Source: Nageia nagi (lineage: Eukaryota > Pinophyta). Taken from it: a stretch of 64,000 nt of DNA. Positions within the stretch are counted from its first letter, which is position 1, and every line of letters starts with the position of its first letter. This document shows positions 48,949-59,330 of this stretch, in pieces. The notes under the pieces are model-generated. The model worked only from the letters and a program-made list of their open reading frames with translations, did not search any database and was not told where the DNA came from. The stretch covers positions 96,968,001 through 97,032,000 of the forward strand of contig JBITNC010000001.1 of NCBI GenBank assembly GCA_050084985.1. The letters run 5' to 3'. The translations under genes were made by a program, and so were the position numbers.

Positions 48949-50160
48949 ATGAATCTAGCAAAGGAATCTGCTGAAGGTAGCATAGTGCAACCACAAGTAC
49001 GATTTCCACCACCAAGATATCCAGGTGATTTAGCATTAACCTATTTAAAACATAGATTTGATTTTAATCTCTTAAATTATTTACGATTGACTATTGATGA
49101 ACAATTTGAAAGAACATATCATATGTTTTGTGGTATAAATAATGGTTGGGAAGTCACTTTTTGTGGATATGAAGTAAGCATTATTTTAGATCCACAAATC
49201 TATTTCACCCATATGGAAAGAATATCACAAGAAATAATAGCTTTCTACCTACAATGGCCTTATGGAATACCGAGAATTGTCATAAATTGCCAATTAACTA
49301 AGTATTCACTCCTTTTAGCTAGGCTAACATATGTTAAACAATTAACCAAAAGCCTAGCATGGATGGATGAAATTTTACATTATTTACCTCATAAAAGGGT
49401 GATTTATGATTTTTCAAATACTTTTGTGGCTTTTCCTCCTAGAATATTACAACAATAATATAGGCAAACTCACATATTTTCTCGCATGCAAATGCGACAC
49501 ACAATTTGGAAATGAAAGTTGGAGAAAAGGCAAGCTTGTTGTATTGCCAAACTTACAATGATAAATCAAATAAGGGTTAGAAATGAGATTATCAAAAAAC
49601 TATCAAAAGGACATAGAGTACGAAACAATGAAAGTTATCTTCCGGGGTTTGAAAGTAGGTATGACAAAGATCTCTTTATGAAAATTATTCATAATGTTCC
49701 TACTCCTTTGTATTCAAATATCCTTTCCATGCCTCTTAAAATACAACAAAAAATGGCCTTGATGTTCTATGATGCATGCGAATCTTATGGTTGGGATGTC
49801 AAAGTAAATGGATATCAAGTTATTGTTTGTATCAATGCATTTGAGTTATGGTGTTCTCCTAACTCAGAATATGATTTAATGATATATTTCTATCTTTTGT
49901 GGCCTATAGAAAAACCCAAAATAATAGTTGATTATACTCATAACCTGACTTTAAAACATCGAGAACAAATCATCTCTATCACACAAACTGTAACATTCGA
50001 ACACTTAGATTATTGTGTTCCAAAAATCTATCATAATCAAGTGGTATTAGATTTTAGTTTTTTGTTTAGTTCAACACATTGTTCATTTAATCCTGATGCA
50101 GTACAAACTCGATTTGAACGCGTCATGAATAGATTCCCTAGAAAAATTATAAAATCCTAA
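48949..50160 (+). pseudogene. Extra sense ORF of Tat element: two homologous domains, unknown function
   Basis: One frame from ATG 48949 (MNLAKESAEGS) to TAA 50160, 403 codons, interrupted only by TAA at 49456-49458 and TGA at 49513-49515. The two halves are related. Half one has NGWEVTFCGYEVSI, IIAFYLQWPYGIPRIVI and KRVIYDFSNTFVAF. Half two has YGWDVKVNGYQVIV, MIYFYLLWPIEKPKIIV and NQVVLDFSFLF. Order and spacing agree, so an internal duplication is clear. No enzyme motif, signal peptide or membrane helix is evident; the fold looks mixed alpha/beta. It follows integrase by 150-300 bp and shares its strand, so it could have been expressed from the same RNA. I do not recognise the family. Confidence 0.75.
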
Positions 50161-50586
50161 AAAATTGAAAATTATAAAATCCTAAAAAATTGAAAACTAT
50201 AAAACACATAAAAATTATAAAATTATAAAATCTACCTAGATGGAAACATCTACAAGTCACTTGGCAATTGGGTGCCCTGCCCTCATATGATGTGAATATA
50301 TGTTGCATGTCATTGTAAAAGTGATTATCCAGTAAATGTGTAATGTGTGAAAAGGTCATTTTAGAATAATCTCCTTGTTATCACTACATTCACTTTGTCC
50401 TTTCTTTTATAAAGAAATGATATACCATAGATGATAGAAAAACATACAGTTTGTGATTGAAGTAAAATCTAAAAACTCCAAACACTTACGACATTAAAAA
50501 ATTCTAAGAGAATTTGAATGAAATCATTCTAAGAGATATTAAGAGTGAAAGTTATGCATCTATCCTATTATTCTCTTCATCTTGAA

Positions 50587-50646
50587 CCCAAGAATCATTT
50601 GATAGTTAAAAAAAAAAATTGCTATATTATATCAATGATTCTTGGG
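50587..50646. other. Inverted repeat, potential stem-loop
   Basis: CCCAAGAATCATTTGATA (50587-50604) pairs with TATCAATGATTCTTGGG (50630-50646), with one unpaired base and a 25-base A-rich loop. It might mark an RNA 3' end or a processing site; this is inference. Confidence 0.6.
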
Positions 50647-51132
50647 TGATTACAATATCCTCTACCGGGGCTATGGATGCCTGACTGGCAGTAGAGCAAG
50701 GTTGTAGTGGGATCGAGGGGTTAATCCTCATCAGGGCTATGGATGCCTTCTGGCAATGAGACATACCTTACAAGTGGCGATATGTCCATTTTGGTTAGCG
50801 ACCTTCTTTCCTATGGACCTCTATACATTCCATATGGATAGACTAGCTTATTAATGTCTCTTGGATATTTCATCTCAAATGATCTAATAAGGGAAATGAA
50901 TCTCACTACACACACTGGAGTTTATAGATTTTTTATCAACATATAACAATATTGTTTGATATCATCTTAGGTTGTTAAATCTTGAGGTAAAGAAAGATAA
51001 GGTAGATGTTATCATAACTTGGTTATTGATCCAAAATCACCTAATCTTTTGTCATGGTTTGTAATTTGTTTGTGCTTAGAGTCATTTGTATCATTTTGTT
51101 GAACCCATTCCTTTTGAAAATATCATTACTGT

Positions 51133-51395
51133 TGAACATTATTAAAATTGCTTTTCTTTGGAAAGGATAAGAATGATTATTTATTGTTCCCCTCACCAAG
51201 ATAAAGTTAATGTTCATATGCATCCATAAGTCACTAGTGTGTCATGTCAAGCCATTTTTACTATCATCTATTACCTTTGAACATTATTAAAATTGCTTTT
51301 CTTTGGAAAGGATAAGAATGATTATTTATTGTTCCCCTAACCAAGATAAAGTTAATGTTCATTTACATCCATAAGTCACTAGTTTGTCATGTCAA
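51133..51395. repeat. 145-bp tandem duplication
   Basis: TGAACATTATTAAAATTGCT and about 100 following bases at 51133-51250 recur at 51278-51395 with only a few mismatches. Confidence 0.9.
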
Positions 51396-51922
51396 GAAGT
51401 TTATTGTAAAATTGCCAAGTACGGAAGATGATGCATCTGATTCTGCAAAAATATAATAAAAATGTCCTTAAATAACTTAACTTATTAAAATTATAAATTA
51501 GATTTATTATTTATAGCAACTATAATCATACTTATTATTAACTTAATTTTGAGATTAGTAACATCATGATAACTAATTTGTTGATATATGTTATATATTT
51601 CATCATTATACATCATACATTCCACAATTATATCTATGCATCATCCATTTTGAAAATTACATCTATCATTAACATCTATTCATCATCAAGTAATCAAAAG
51701 ATAATTATGATCTACATAACATCAAATCATACCTATTTTATCACAAATCTATGTATAAAATGAAAGTTCATGCATCAAGAATCATACAAGTACCATAAAT
51801 ATCAAAGATCTATCTATCTATATATACATCATAACAGTCCATCAAAAGGTCATCATAACATCATGAATCATACAATAAAACTACAAGGGTCCGATAACTT
51901 CATAAGCATATAAAAAATAACA

Positions 51923-54342
51923 TCATGAAAAAAGGGTATCCTCAAGGACTACCCCAACCACTACTGGTCCGCTAGGACTACTCGATCGCCTCCATCGTCT
52001 ACTAGTCTCTTCGATACCCTAACCTGGAGGAGTAGTGCCTACAGATCCTGTAGGACTACCTGGATGTTGAGCTCCTCGTAACTCAGATGAACCAATAATG
52101 CCTAAGGGAGATGCCTAGGGTGTACCACTCCTGCTAGGAAAACTTCGTGACCTCTGATTCCTGCCTGGAGATCCAACTGTGCCCTGTGCACTGCTACCTA
52201 TCTGATATGCTGAGATATCTATGGGCATATAACTATCTAGAGGTATAGGATAGTGAGCCCCTGGAGTAAAAGTTGGAACACCTATTAGCTATGTCTATAC
52301 TATACTGCTATAAAAATCTCACTACTGACAAATTCCATAATTGAAAACTGAAGGACCACCTCCAGAAGTAGAGGTTACTCCCAACTGATGAGCCTAAGCT
52401 CCCTGTAAAGAGGAATGAGCCTCATCTCTCTCCTATCTATACCTATCTTGCTTAGCCCTGTACCTGTACATACGTGAGTGGGCCTATACCAACTAGTGTC
52501 TCAGCTCATAAATGTCTCCTAACAAAGTATCAATGCTAGGAACCTATGTAGTAGGAGCCTCCTCGACTCTGCATGCAACCTCTGGGGTAGCTCCCTCCTC
52601 ACCTACACCCATAGCCTCCTTCTTAGGAGCTAACTCCTTAGGAGCATCTACCATGACCTCCTCACTGGTAGCCTCCTCTCTCGTAGCCTCTGCTCCTGTA
52701 GGCTCCTCACCTACCTCTCCCCCTCCTGCTACTGCACCCAAGTCCTCAACAACATCGATGCACTGATGAATGCATCCACCCTCCAATCTACCCTCTAGGC
52801 CATCATCTCCCTCCTCCCACCAGGTCTTGAATGCCTTAGACACCCCTACATCATCCTCCCTGATATCATCCTCTAATGATCCCTCCTCCTGAGTAGGATC
52901 CAGCTCTACATAAACCAACAGCTGTACACCATCTGCTGAAATAGTGCCCTCATGTTGATATGGCATTGATGGGGCAGGCACATCCTGAACTAGGCCGAAC
53001 TGATGATGCACCCACTCAAAATGAAAATACTCCAAAAAATTAGCTCGATGACCACTCAAAACATGTGACTACCAAATACCAATAAGCTCAGCTACAAGCT
53101 CTCTCCAGATAGGATATAAGTAGTAAGGTCTAAATCTCACTTGATCTGGAATCAAGTGACTAAGCATGTGGTGATAATAGCTCACATCTTGACGAACTCC
53201 ATCCAATGGGCGAATATAAAAATCATCATGCCATTAGACTATGCCAGCCTTGTAATCCAAGTGACTACCAAACCCCAGCATCGGTAACCCTGGAGGACGA
53301 GCCATAGCTATATGCTCATAAGCCCACACCTGTAAGGTGACAGTAACTGATAAATAGGCCCTATGCCCCTGTGAATAAAAGAATAGCTCCCTGTAAATCT
53401 GAGCTAACAATGGGGTGCCCAAGCAAACACTGTACCCTATTGCATCATATCTACAATAATGGGCAACAACAACCACAAAAACCTCCCACTACCAGTATCA
53501 GGGAGAGCATAACACTGTACTAAACCCATCAAGTATGAAAAATGGATCGTCCCCTGCTGATCCTCCATCCAATATTGGTAATATCAGATGCCACCTGAAA
53601 TAATATCAGAAATAATAGTATCAACCCGAGTGGCCCCATACAAATAAGAAATAGCGGGTAAAGCTTTTGTTCTATCCACCATAGGCAAAATCCTCTATCC
53701 ATGAATGGGGAGTCTATACAATCTATGTATATCCTCCACTATGACAGTCATCTCCCCTGTCAAAAGATGAAAAGTACATGTCATTATGTCCCATCTATCT
53801 AGCAATGCAGTCAATAAAGGATACTCCCAATGAATGCGACCCATGTATGGTCCTACTCCAAAACCAATGGACCTGAAAAAGGTATGATCAGTTGGACCTA
53901 GAAGACCTCTACCCTCCTGTAGAATCGAGGGATATCTACCTCGAGGCTCAAAGACCTCTTGAACCTGTATAATGTTAAAAAGGTTTAGCTCAAAAAAAAA
54001 TGGCATTTCATACTAAAACATCGACATTTCTAATAGGTAAGACTTAGTCACTGGTGTTCGCATTCCAAACATCGATGACTCTGTCATCCGTTCGGCCTAG
54101 GTTAGCGATCGAGGTCGAGTTATAAAAAATTTCATAAAAAATATAAATAAAAGCAGGATTTACAAAATTTATCCGATAAAAATAATTAAAATGACTTTTA
54201 AATGTCATTTATGGTTTCAATTTTGAAATTAAATGGTTAAATTACAAATTATAAACAAAAAATAGAGAAGAAAGTTATTTCAAAACCCTACCTCTTCCTG
54301 GATAGGTCAAGAACGTCCAGTGGAGCATCTACGTGGAGGCAT
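51923..54342 (-). pseudogene. Antisense plant-mobile-domain gene inside the Tat element, spliced
   Basis: Exon 1 runs from minus-strand ATG 54342 (MPPRRCSTGRS, TGA, PIQEE) to donor GTAGGG after 54292. Exon 2 starts at 53964 after TTATACAG. It carries plant mobile domain (PMD) sequence: VFEPRGRYPSIL, WDIMTCTFHLLTGEMTVIVE, DIHRLYRLPIHG, and, after a frame change, LGTPLLAQIYRELFFYSQGH and VTLQVWAYEHIAMARP. PLDGVRQDVSYYHHML and ANFLEYFHFEWVHHQFG follow, then an acidic Glu/Gly/Ala-rich tail reaching TGA 51923 in the same frame. PMD proteins are found in transposons and in host MAIL-type genes. It lies convergent to pol, just inside the 3' LTR. Premature stops are TAG or TGA only. C-terminal function is unknown. 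Confidence 0.78.
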
Positions 54343-55039
54343 GGTGATTGTAATGAATATCAACGGCTGGAAATCAATGAGATCGCAATGAAAATTGGTT
54401 CTACCTAACAATGAAAGTGACAGCTAAAAAGAAATGAATAAGAAAAAGTTAAAACTTTTTCTTTTTGAAACACCCAGTGACTTGAAGACAGACACCGGTT
54501 ACTATCATTAAACACTGGTGACTTGAACACAGATGCCAATGACTATCACTAAACATTGATGATTGGAAGTAAAATGCCACATTTGGGAATAACCATGAGA
54601 ATATTAAAATTTTCTCAAAATAACCTTGAATTGGTCAAGAAAATCAAATATGATAAAATGTGATGTATCATTGTTACAGGAGATCATCTTGAAACCCCGT
54701 TGTCGAGACAAAGGACAACACCATCAAACTCATATACTAAAGAGGACTTATATGGTACATATGTGCTTAGACATGCAAAATGACATAATAGAAATTTCAT
54801 GCAATTGTCACACAAGCTCAACACATTGTCATACCGAAAATAGTCACTTCTGAAGTATATTCAAATTTGTTTTCAAAACTACATCAAATGTAAAATGAAA
54901 ACACATTTTATCATAATTTGATAAATCAAAATTTTGATTCATCTAAGAAATTGAGTCAAAACTTATATCATAAAAAAGCAACAAAGCTTCTCATTCTATA
55001 TTTTTGAAATTATCAATCGTATTTTCGGTTGATAATTCA
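54343..55039. other. 3' untranslated part of the Tat element / promoter side of the antisense gene
   Basis: Contains spaced GTGACTTGAA and ACACTGGTGACT-like words (54475-54560) related to those in the leader. The promoter of the antisense gene would have to lie here or in the 3' LTR, but no clear TATA box was identified. The short plus-strand frame at 54626 has no recognisable content. Confidence 0.5.
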
Positions 55040-55052
55040 AAAAGGGGCAAAA
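55040..55052 (+). other. Tat element polypurine tract
   Basis: AAAAGGGGCAAAA immediately before the 3' LTR start TGTAGAC. Confidence 0.8.
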
Positions 55053-55899
55053 TGTAGACACCTAAAAATGTCCCTTTTTAACTAGTAAACATTGAAATAA
55101 TCATAATTCTTCGTGACAATATAAAATAGGTTTAAAAAAACCATATTATTGTATAGCCCCATCGAGTACATGCAAAACGGGTGGTCACATGACTCTTTTT
55201 AGGTAAAATTGGCTATTTGGCGGTCATTTTAATATTGTGACAAAATTGAAAACCAGTTGCCAGCGACCCAAGATAGTCGTCGGCATTTTGAGATGATCAC
55301 CAATGTCCGTCTAGCAATCATCGGTGACTCTGTAATAGCTGAACAAGAAACTAAAATAGTGAGAGAAAGTTGAAACATTTCATTTCTCCAAGATGATGTG
55401 GATAGAGGGGGTCAGTTACGACCTACGGTAGCTTTTCGCTTCCCCTTACCAGCCTTGGAACATCTCACCCAAAATCTATAAATACAAGCTAATACAAAGC
55501 AATATGGACCAAATTTTGACCCATTTTTGAAGTAGAGTAATGCTACCAAAATCTTGTGAGCTCATACCTTTTATTGTTTTATGCTAGTTTCAATTCAATA
55601 CATGTCATACATAGATGCTTTGATGTTATTGTCTTTTACATGTGTGTAGGATTTACAGGTTGTCCATATCAAGGAGAGAAGCAAGCAAATCAAAACAATG
55701 AAGATCTAATACCTTCATTTTGGCAAATGGCATTTGTAAAAGTCCCTTCCAAGGGCAAATTTTAGTTTGAGCTGAAAATCAATATCAATTTATAATTACA
55801 ACATTTCTATCTATTTTACATAATTTGAGGTTTAGTGAAGATTTAAGAATAATTGTATTTCATGTTATTCTACATTCCAACTCTATATTCACTACAACA
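55053..55899 (+). repeat. Tat element 3' LTR
   Basis: 847 bp, TGTAGACACC...CACTACAACA, matching 38153-39000, followed by the TSD AAATC at 55900-55904. Confidence 0.93.
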
Positions 55900-55904
55900 A
55901 AATC

Positions 55905-57805
55905 CTTTGCTATCTAAACATCAAGAGACATCATTAATAGATTCTTGAAATAGTGATGTACTTGTGCAAGTCCTCTCCTTAGAACTATCAACAAAACATG
56001 CAAGGGAATGTGCATAAAATATATATAACATATTTGTATTTAATTTAGAAATTTCAAATAATTCCTATTAAATAAGCTTACCTTTATTTTTCAATCAATT
56101 GTACCATCTGTATCCTCTCATTTTTGCAATGAATCTATAATCATCTCATGGTCATTCAACGAAAGGGTCCACAACATTCTATTATAAGGCTTCCCTTTAT
56201 ATCTAAATAGTTTGATATTTTTTGAAAATATCAAATGCAAGTAATGTATAATATTATTATCTACTTCATAATCTTTGAATGAAGGTAAACCAGTTAATTT
56301 CCTAGTAAGATATTTTCATAGCCATGTGCCAAAAACCACCACAAAACCTATTGGATATAACCATATCCACTGTTATCAAAATTTGGAAAAGATGATAAAT
56401 AGTCTAAAGAAATATCTAGAAAGTAGATAATAATCTCACTTGAAAAACTCAAATATACATTATACAAACCTTTTGGATAAAGAAATCCATCATCTTCACA
56501 TCAAGGTTGAGTTAACTTATATTTTTTCTCAACACATGGAGTTAGCCAACACCCCATTCCCTCTTCAATCCCTTTAGGTGCAACAACGACATACACATGT
56601 CCTGTAACAAAATTTATATCAATTTAAAGTGTGAAAAATGTAATAAACTAAAATAATTCATAAATATTAAAATATGTGTACATTTTCAAGAATATATTTA
56701 AATTGAATTAAAAAAAATTACCTTCTTGTACAAGGTCTGAAATACGATCATAGTCTTTTGATACAAATAGTTCATATTCAACTATTGTTTCTTATTGATC
56801 ATCATGGGATTGTGAAGGTGTCAAAGATATTTGTTTCCATTCCTCAACCCATTCTATGTTTTCATATGATTCTGGATCACCTACAATACAAGTCTCATTA
56901 AAACATGCAATATCCCTTGTCCATATAGTCCAAATGCTTGCTTTTGAACTCCTAAATGAATTTCACTTTATTGATCCATTGATTGTATCACAATCAAGAT
57001 AATTTAGAATATTATCTTCTTTAACTAACCAAAAGTATCATTGAATTATTGAATTCTCACTTGATCTTATAGATAATGTTGTATTGCACCATTCCACAAT
57101 ATCATGGGCATCTTTACATTTACTTACATCACCAAATTTTAGTTGCTCTCTAGTAAGAGCTCTTTTAACACATGCACCTACTCCATCATGTTCTCCTTTA
57201 CCATGTCCTGCTTCAATAAAACTCCATATATGTTCAATATTTGTTTTCTTTATGAACCCTATTTAGCCAATAAAACATTATCAAATTTTGAAACTATCTC
57301 ATATAAGTATCTGACCATATGAAATGTTTTGCCATCTGAATTCCTCTTTCATCCAAATTATCATAAAATACCTTAAAAAAATATCAAAAAAATCTAATGA
57401 GTGTAATGAATTATCACTTATATATAGATATGGAACTCCATCAAAATATTTCTATTATCTTCAGTACTATCATTTGCATTTCTATATACAATATAGACAA
57501 AAATGGCAACTTGAATTGAATTATAATATTGAGATTGAATTTCTTCTTGTGGTTTAAGAGTATAATTTTTGTCAAAGTCAATAATTGATAGTATATTTCC
57601 AACTAAAAATGTGTTTCTACATTTAAGAAATTAATTATTAATCCATTAAGCATGTTGGAAGTGTTTCACATAATTTGGTAGATACTTTATCTTAAAATCA
57701 TCCATGAATGTATGCACTTTGATGCTTTCAGTGACCAAATCAACACATTTTCCAGTTTTTCCATCTTTCAAATTATACTCAACATTCTTGAATATTCTAA
57801 CATCA
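55905..57805 (-). pseudogene. Transposase-like gene relic, 3' part, with introns
   Basis: The minus-strand frame reads from 57805 leftward: NVEYNLKDGKTGKCVDLVTE, FMDDFKIKYLPNYVKHFQHA, VGNILSIIDFDKNYTLKPQE, EIQSQYYNSSCHFCLYCIY, IEAGHGKGEHDGVGACVKRA, and AHDIVEWCN. A segment ending SKDYDRISDLVQE meets a GTAATT donor near 56721, and GHVYVVVAPKGIEEGMGCWL resumes after a TTACAG acceptor near 56601. Then DDGFLYPKG, VVVFGTWL and LTGLPSFKDYEVDN follow to about 56090. The GHGKGEHDGVGACVKRAL motif and the D-F-x-x-N-Y block recall a plant protein family related to DDE-type transposases; I cannot name the superfamily. About a dozen stops show it is dead. The upstream part lies at 63727-64000. Confidence 0.65.
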
Positions 57806-58192
57806 TGTTACGATTCTGCTAGATCTTAAATAAAATAATGCAAAAACAACAACAAGATTTCTAGCTTTTCAATGAAATAAGAGCAGATCTGCAAAACTCA
57901 TCAATATTCAATAAATAATAGAACTCGAATTTACAAATGAAAACACTGAATCACAATAGCTTTACTGAATAAGAGCTGAATCATTGGCCGCTTCAAGGGG
58001 GCTTCCTCCTTACACTTAAAATACAAAAATATGAGCTAAATGATGACATTCTCAAGCTGTGCAACATCTTTATATGATACTAACCCTAACCCTAATCCAC
58101 CCTACTAATAATTATGGTATTCACATTACAATCCGGTTACATCATAAGTATACTACTAACATAATTAAATGTTAGGATGTGGGATCCTAACA
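57806..58192 (-). repeat. Chromovirus 3' LTR (left)
   Basis: 387 bp, the same length as 63340-63726. It contains TAACCCTAACCCTAAT at 58081-58096, a telomere-like word present in both LTRs. Confidence 0.92.
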
Positions 58193-58207
58193 TGCCACCC
58201 CTCTTAG
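58193..58207 (-). other. Chromovirus polypurine tract
   Basis: On the minus strand CTAAGAGGGGTGGCA precedes the 3' LTR start TGTTAGG. Confidence 0.8.
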
Positions 58208-58245
58208 AACAAAGCTTTATCCTCAAAGCTTAAATTTAGGAAATT

Positions 58246-58324
58246 ATGGCTGTAGTTGATGTAGCACTTCCCAAGTTGCATCTTCAGGTTCCAATCCTTG
58301 CCACTGCACTAGAACTTTAGTAAT
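58246..58324 (-). pseudogene. Chromodomain at the integrase C-terminus
   Basis: The minus-strand frame reads ITKVLVQWQGLEPEDATWEV. This matches the core of retrotransposon chromodomains (V-x-W-x-G-L-x-x-E-x-A-T-W-E), which direct integration towards particular chromatin. It lies at the very end of pol, next to the purine tract. The preceding 250 bp are frame-broken. Confidence 0.8.
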
Positions 58325-59330
58325 AGTAGATTACGAAGTTGGTAGGAATGTTGTGCTAAAACTCTTTCAAGTTCAATTAGCATGGAGCCATCTTCTGCTA
58401 ACTTTGGTAACTATGTTTGAATCTATACCTGGGAACCAACCACTCTCTTAAAATAAGAGACATGAAAAATTGGATGGATTCTAGAAGCAGTCGGCAACTC
58501 CAACTTGTAGGCAGTAGGTCTAAGCATTGAAGAACTTTATAAGGCCCGTAGAATTTTGGAGCCAACTTTTATGGTCCTTTGATCTTAAGGGATTTTTGTC
58601 TATAAGGTTGAAGTCATAAAAATACCATGTCACCCTCTTGAAATTCTCTCTTGAATCGTTGTTGATCAACTTGTTGCTTCATACGGTGTTGTGCAGCTTG
58701 TAGGTTTTCCTTGAGAAAACAAAGAATACCATCTCGGTTAATCAACTCTGAATTGACTGTTGACACATTACTACTGCCTACCACATAAGATGACACTATA
58801 GGGGGTGCCTATCCATACAATGCTTCATAGGGAGTTATCTTGATTGAGGAATGGTATGAAGAATTGTACCACCATTCGGCCAATGGGAGCCATTTTACCT
58901 AATGAATTGGTTGTATTGAAGCAAAGCAATGTAAATAATTCTCTAAACACTTATTGACAATTTCTATTTGACCATCAATTTGGGGGTGATAGGCTGAACT
59001 CATGTTGAGTTGGGTTCCTTAAAGATTAAAAAATTCCTTCCAAAAATGACTAGTGAAGGTTGGATCATGATCACTAACAATAGTCTTTGGCATGCCATGA
59101 AGTTTGAAAATATTATCCATAAATAGCTGAGCCACATTGATGGCCTTATAGGCATGGGATAAAGAATAGAAATGTGCATATTTAGATAATCGATCCACCA
59201 CCACCATGATAACTGATTTTCCATGTGATTTTGGAAGGCCCTCAATAAAGTCCATTGAAATATCTTTCCATGTATGCTCTGGAATGGGAAGCAGTTGGAG
59301 GAGGCCTGGAGTGCCTATTGTTTCCCCTTT
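58325..59330 (-). pseudogene. Chromovirus integrase
   Basis: The catalytic core is seen at 59255-59019: MDFIEGLPKSHGKSVIMVVV (first Asp in DFIEGLP), DRLSKYAHFYSL and KTIVSDHDPTFTSHFWKEFF (second Asp in SDHDP). The catalytic Glu region follows in broken frames: the ...DGQTE-like block is replaced by a GGGT-interrupted frame near 58970. A C-terminal segment reads RMKQQVDQQRFKREFQEGDM. Integrase would insert the DNA copy into the host genome. Confidence 0.85.

Larger units (their letters stand above)
50161..51922. other. Spacer between sense and antisense genes of the Tat element
   Basis: Holds AT-rich direct repeats of AAAATTGAAAATTATAAAATCCTA (50161-50240), a stem-loop at 50587-50646, a pair of GGGCTATGGATGCC words near 50672 and 50729, and a 145-bp tandem duplication. 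No coding signal. Confidence 0.6.
38153..55899 (+). mobile_element. Ty3/gypsy retrotransposon, Tat/Ogre-like, 17.7 kb with extra sense and antisense genes
   Basis: LTRs of 848 and 847 bp (TGTAGAC...CAACA) with a perfect TSD AAATC, a PBS and a PPT define the ends. Inside, on the plus strand: 1.9-kb leader, gag, aspartic protease, G-patch, RT, two RNase H domains, and integrase. Pol order RT-RH-INT marks Ty3/gypsy, and the second RNase H is a hallmark of the Tat lineage. Between pol and the 3' LTR lie 6 kb holding an extra sense ORF (48949-50160) and an antisense plant-mobile-domain gene (54342-51923). Extra ORFs in this position are known for Tat elements. All frames are damaged. LTR divergence is about 5% by eye. 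Confidence 0.92.

Noticed and set aside
52512-52766. 84-codon plus-strand Ser/Ala/Pro-rich frame
   Set aside because: It lies opposite the acidic tail of the antisense PMD gene and has no start context of its own.
54626-54853. 75-codon plus-strand frame before the Tat 3' LTR
   Set aside because: Short, no recognised motif, and no sign that it belongs with the antisense or sense genes.
57084-57266. 60-codon plus-strand frame
   Set aside because: It is antisense to the conserved GHGKGEHDGVGACVKRAL part of the transposase-like relic.
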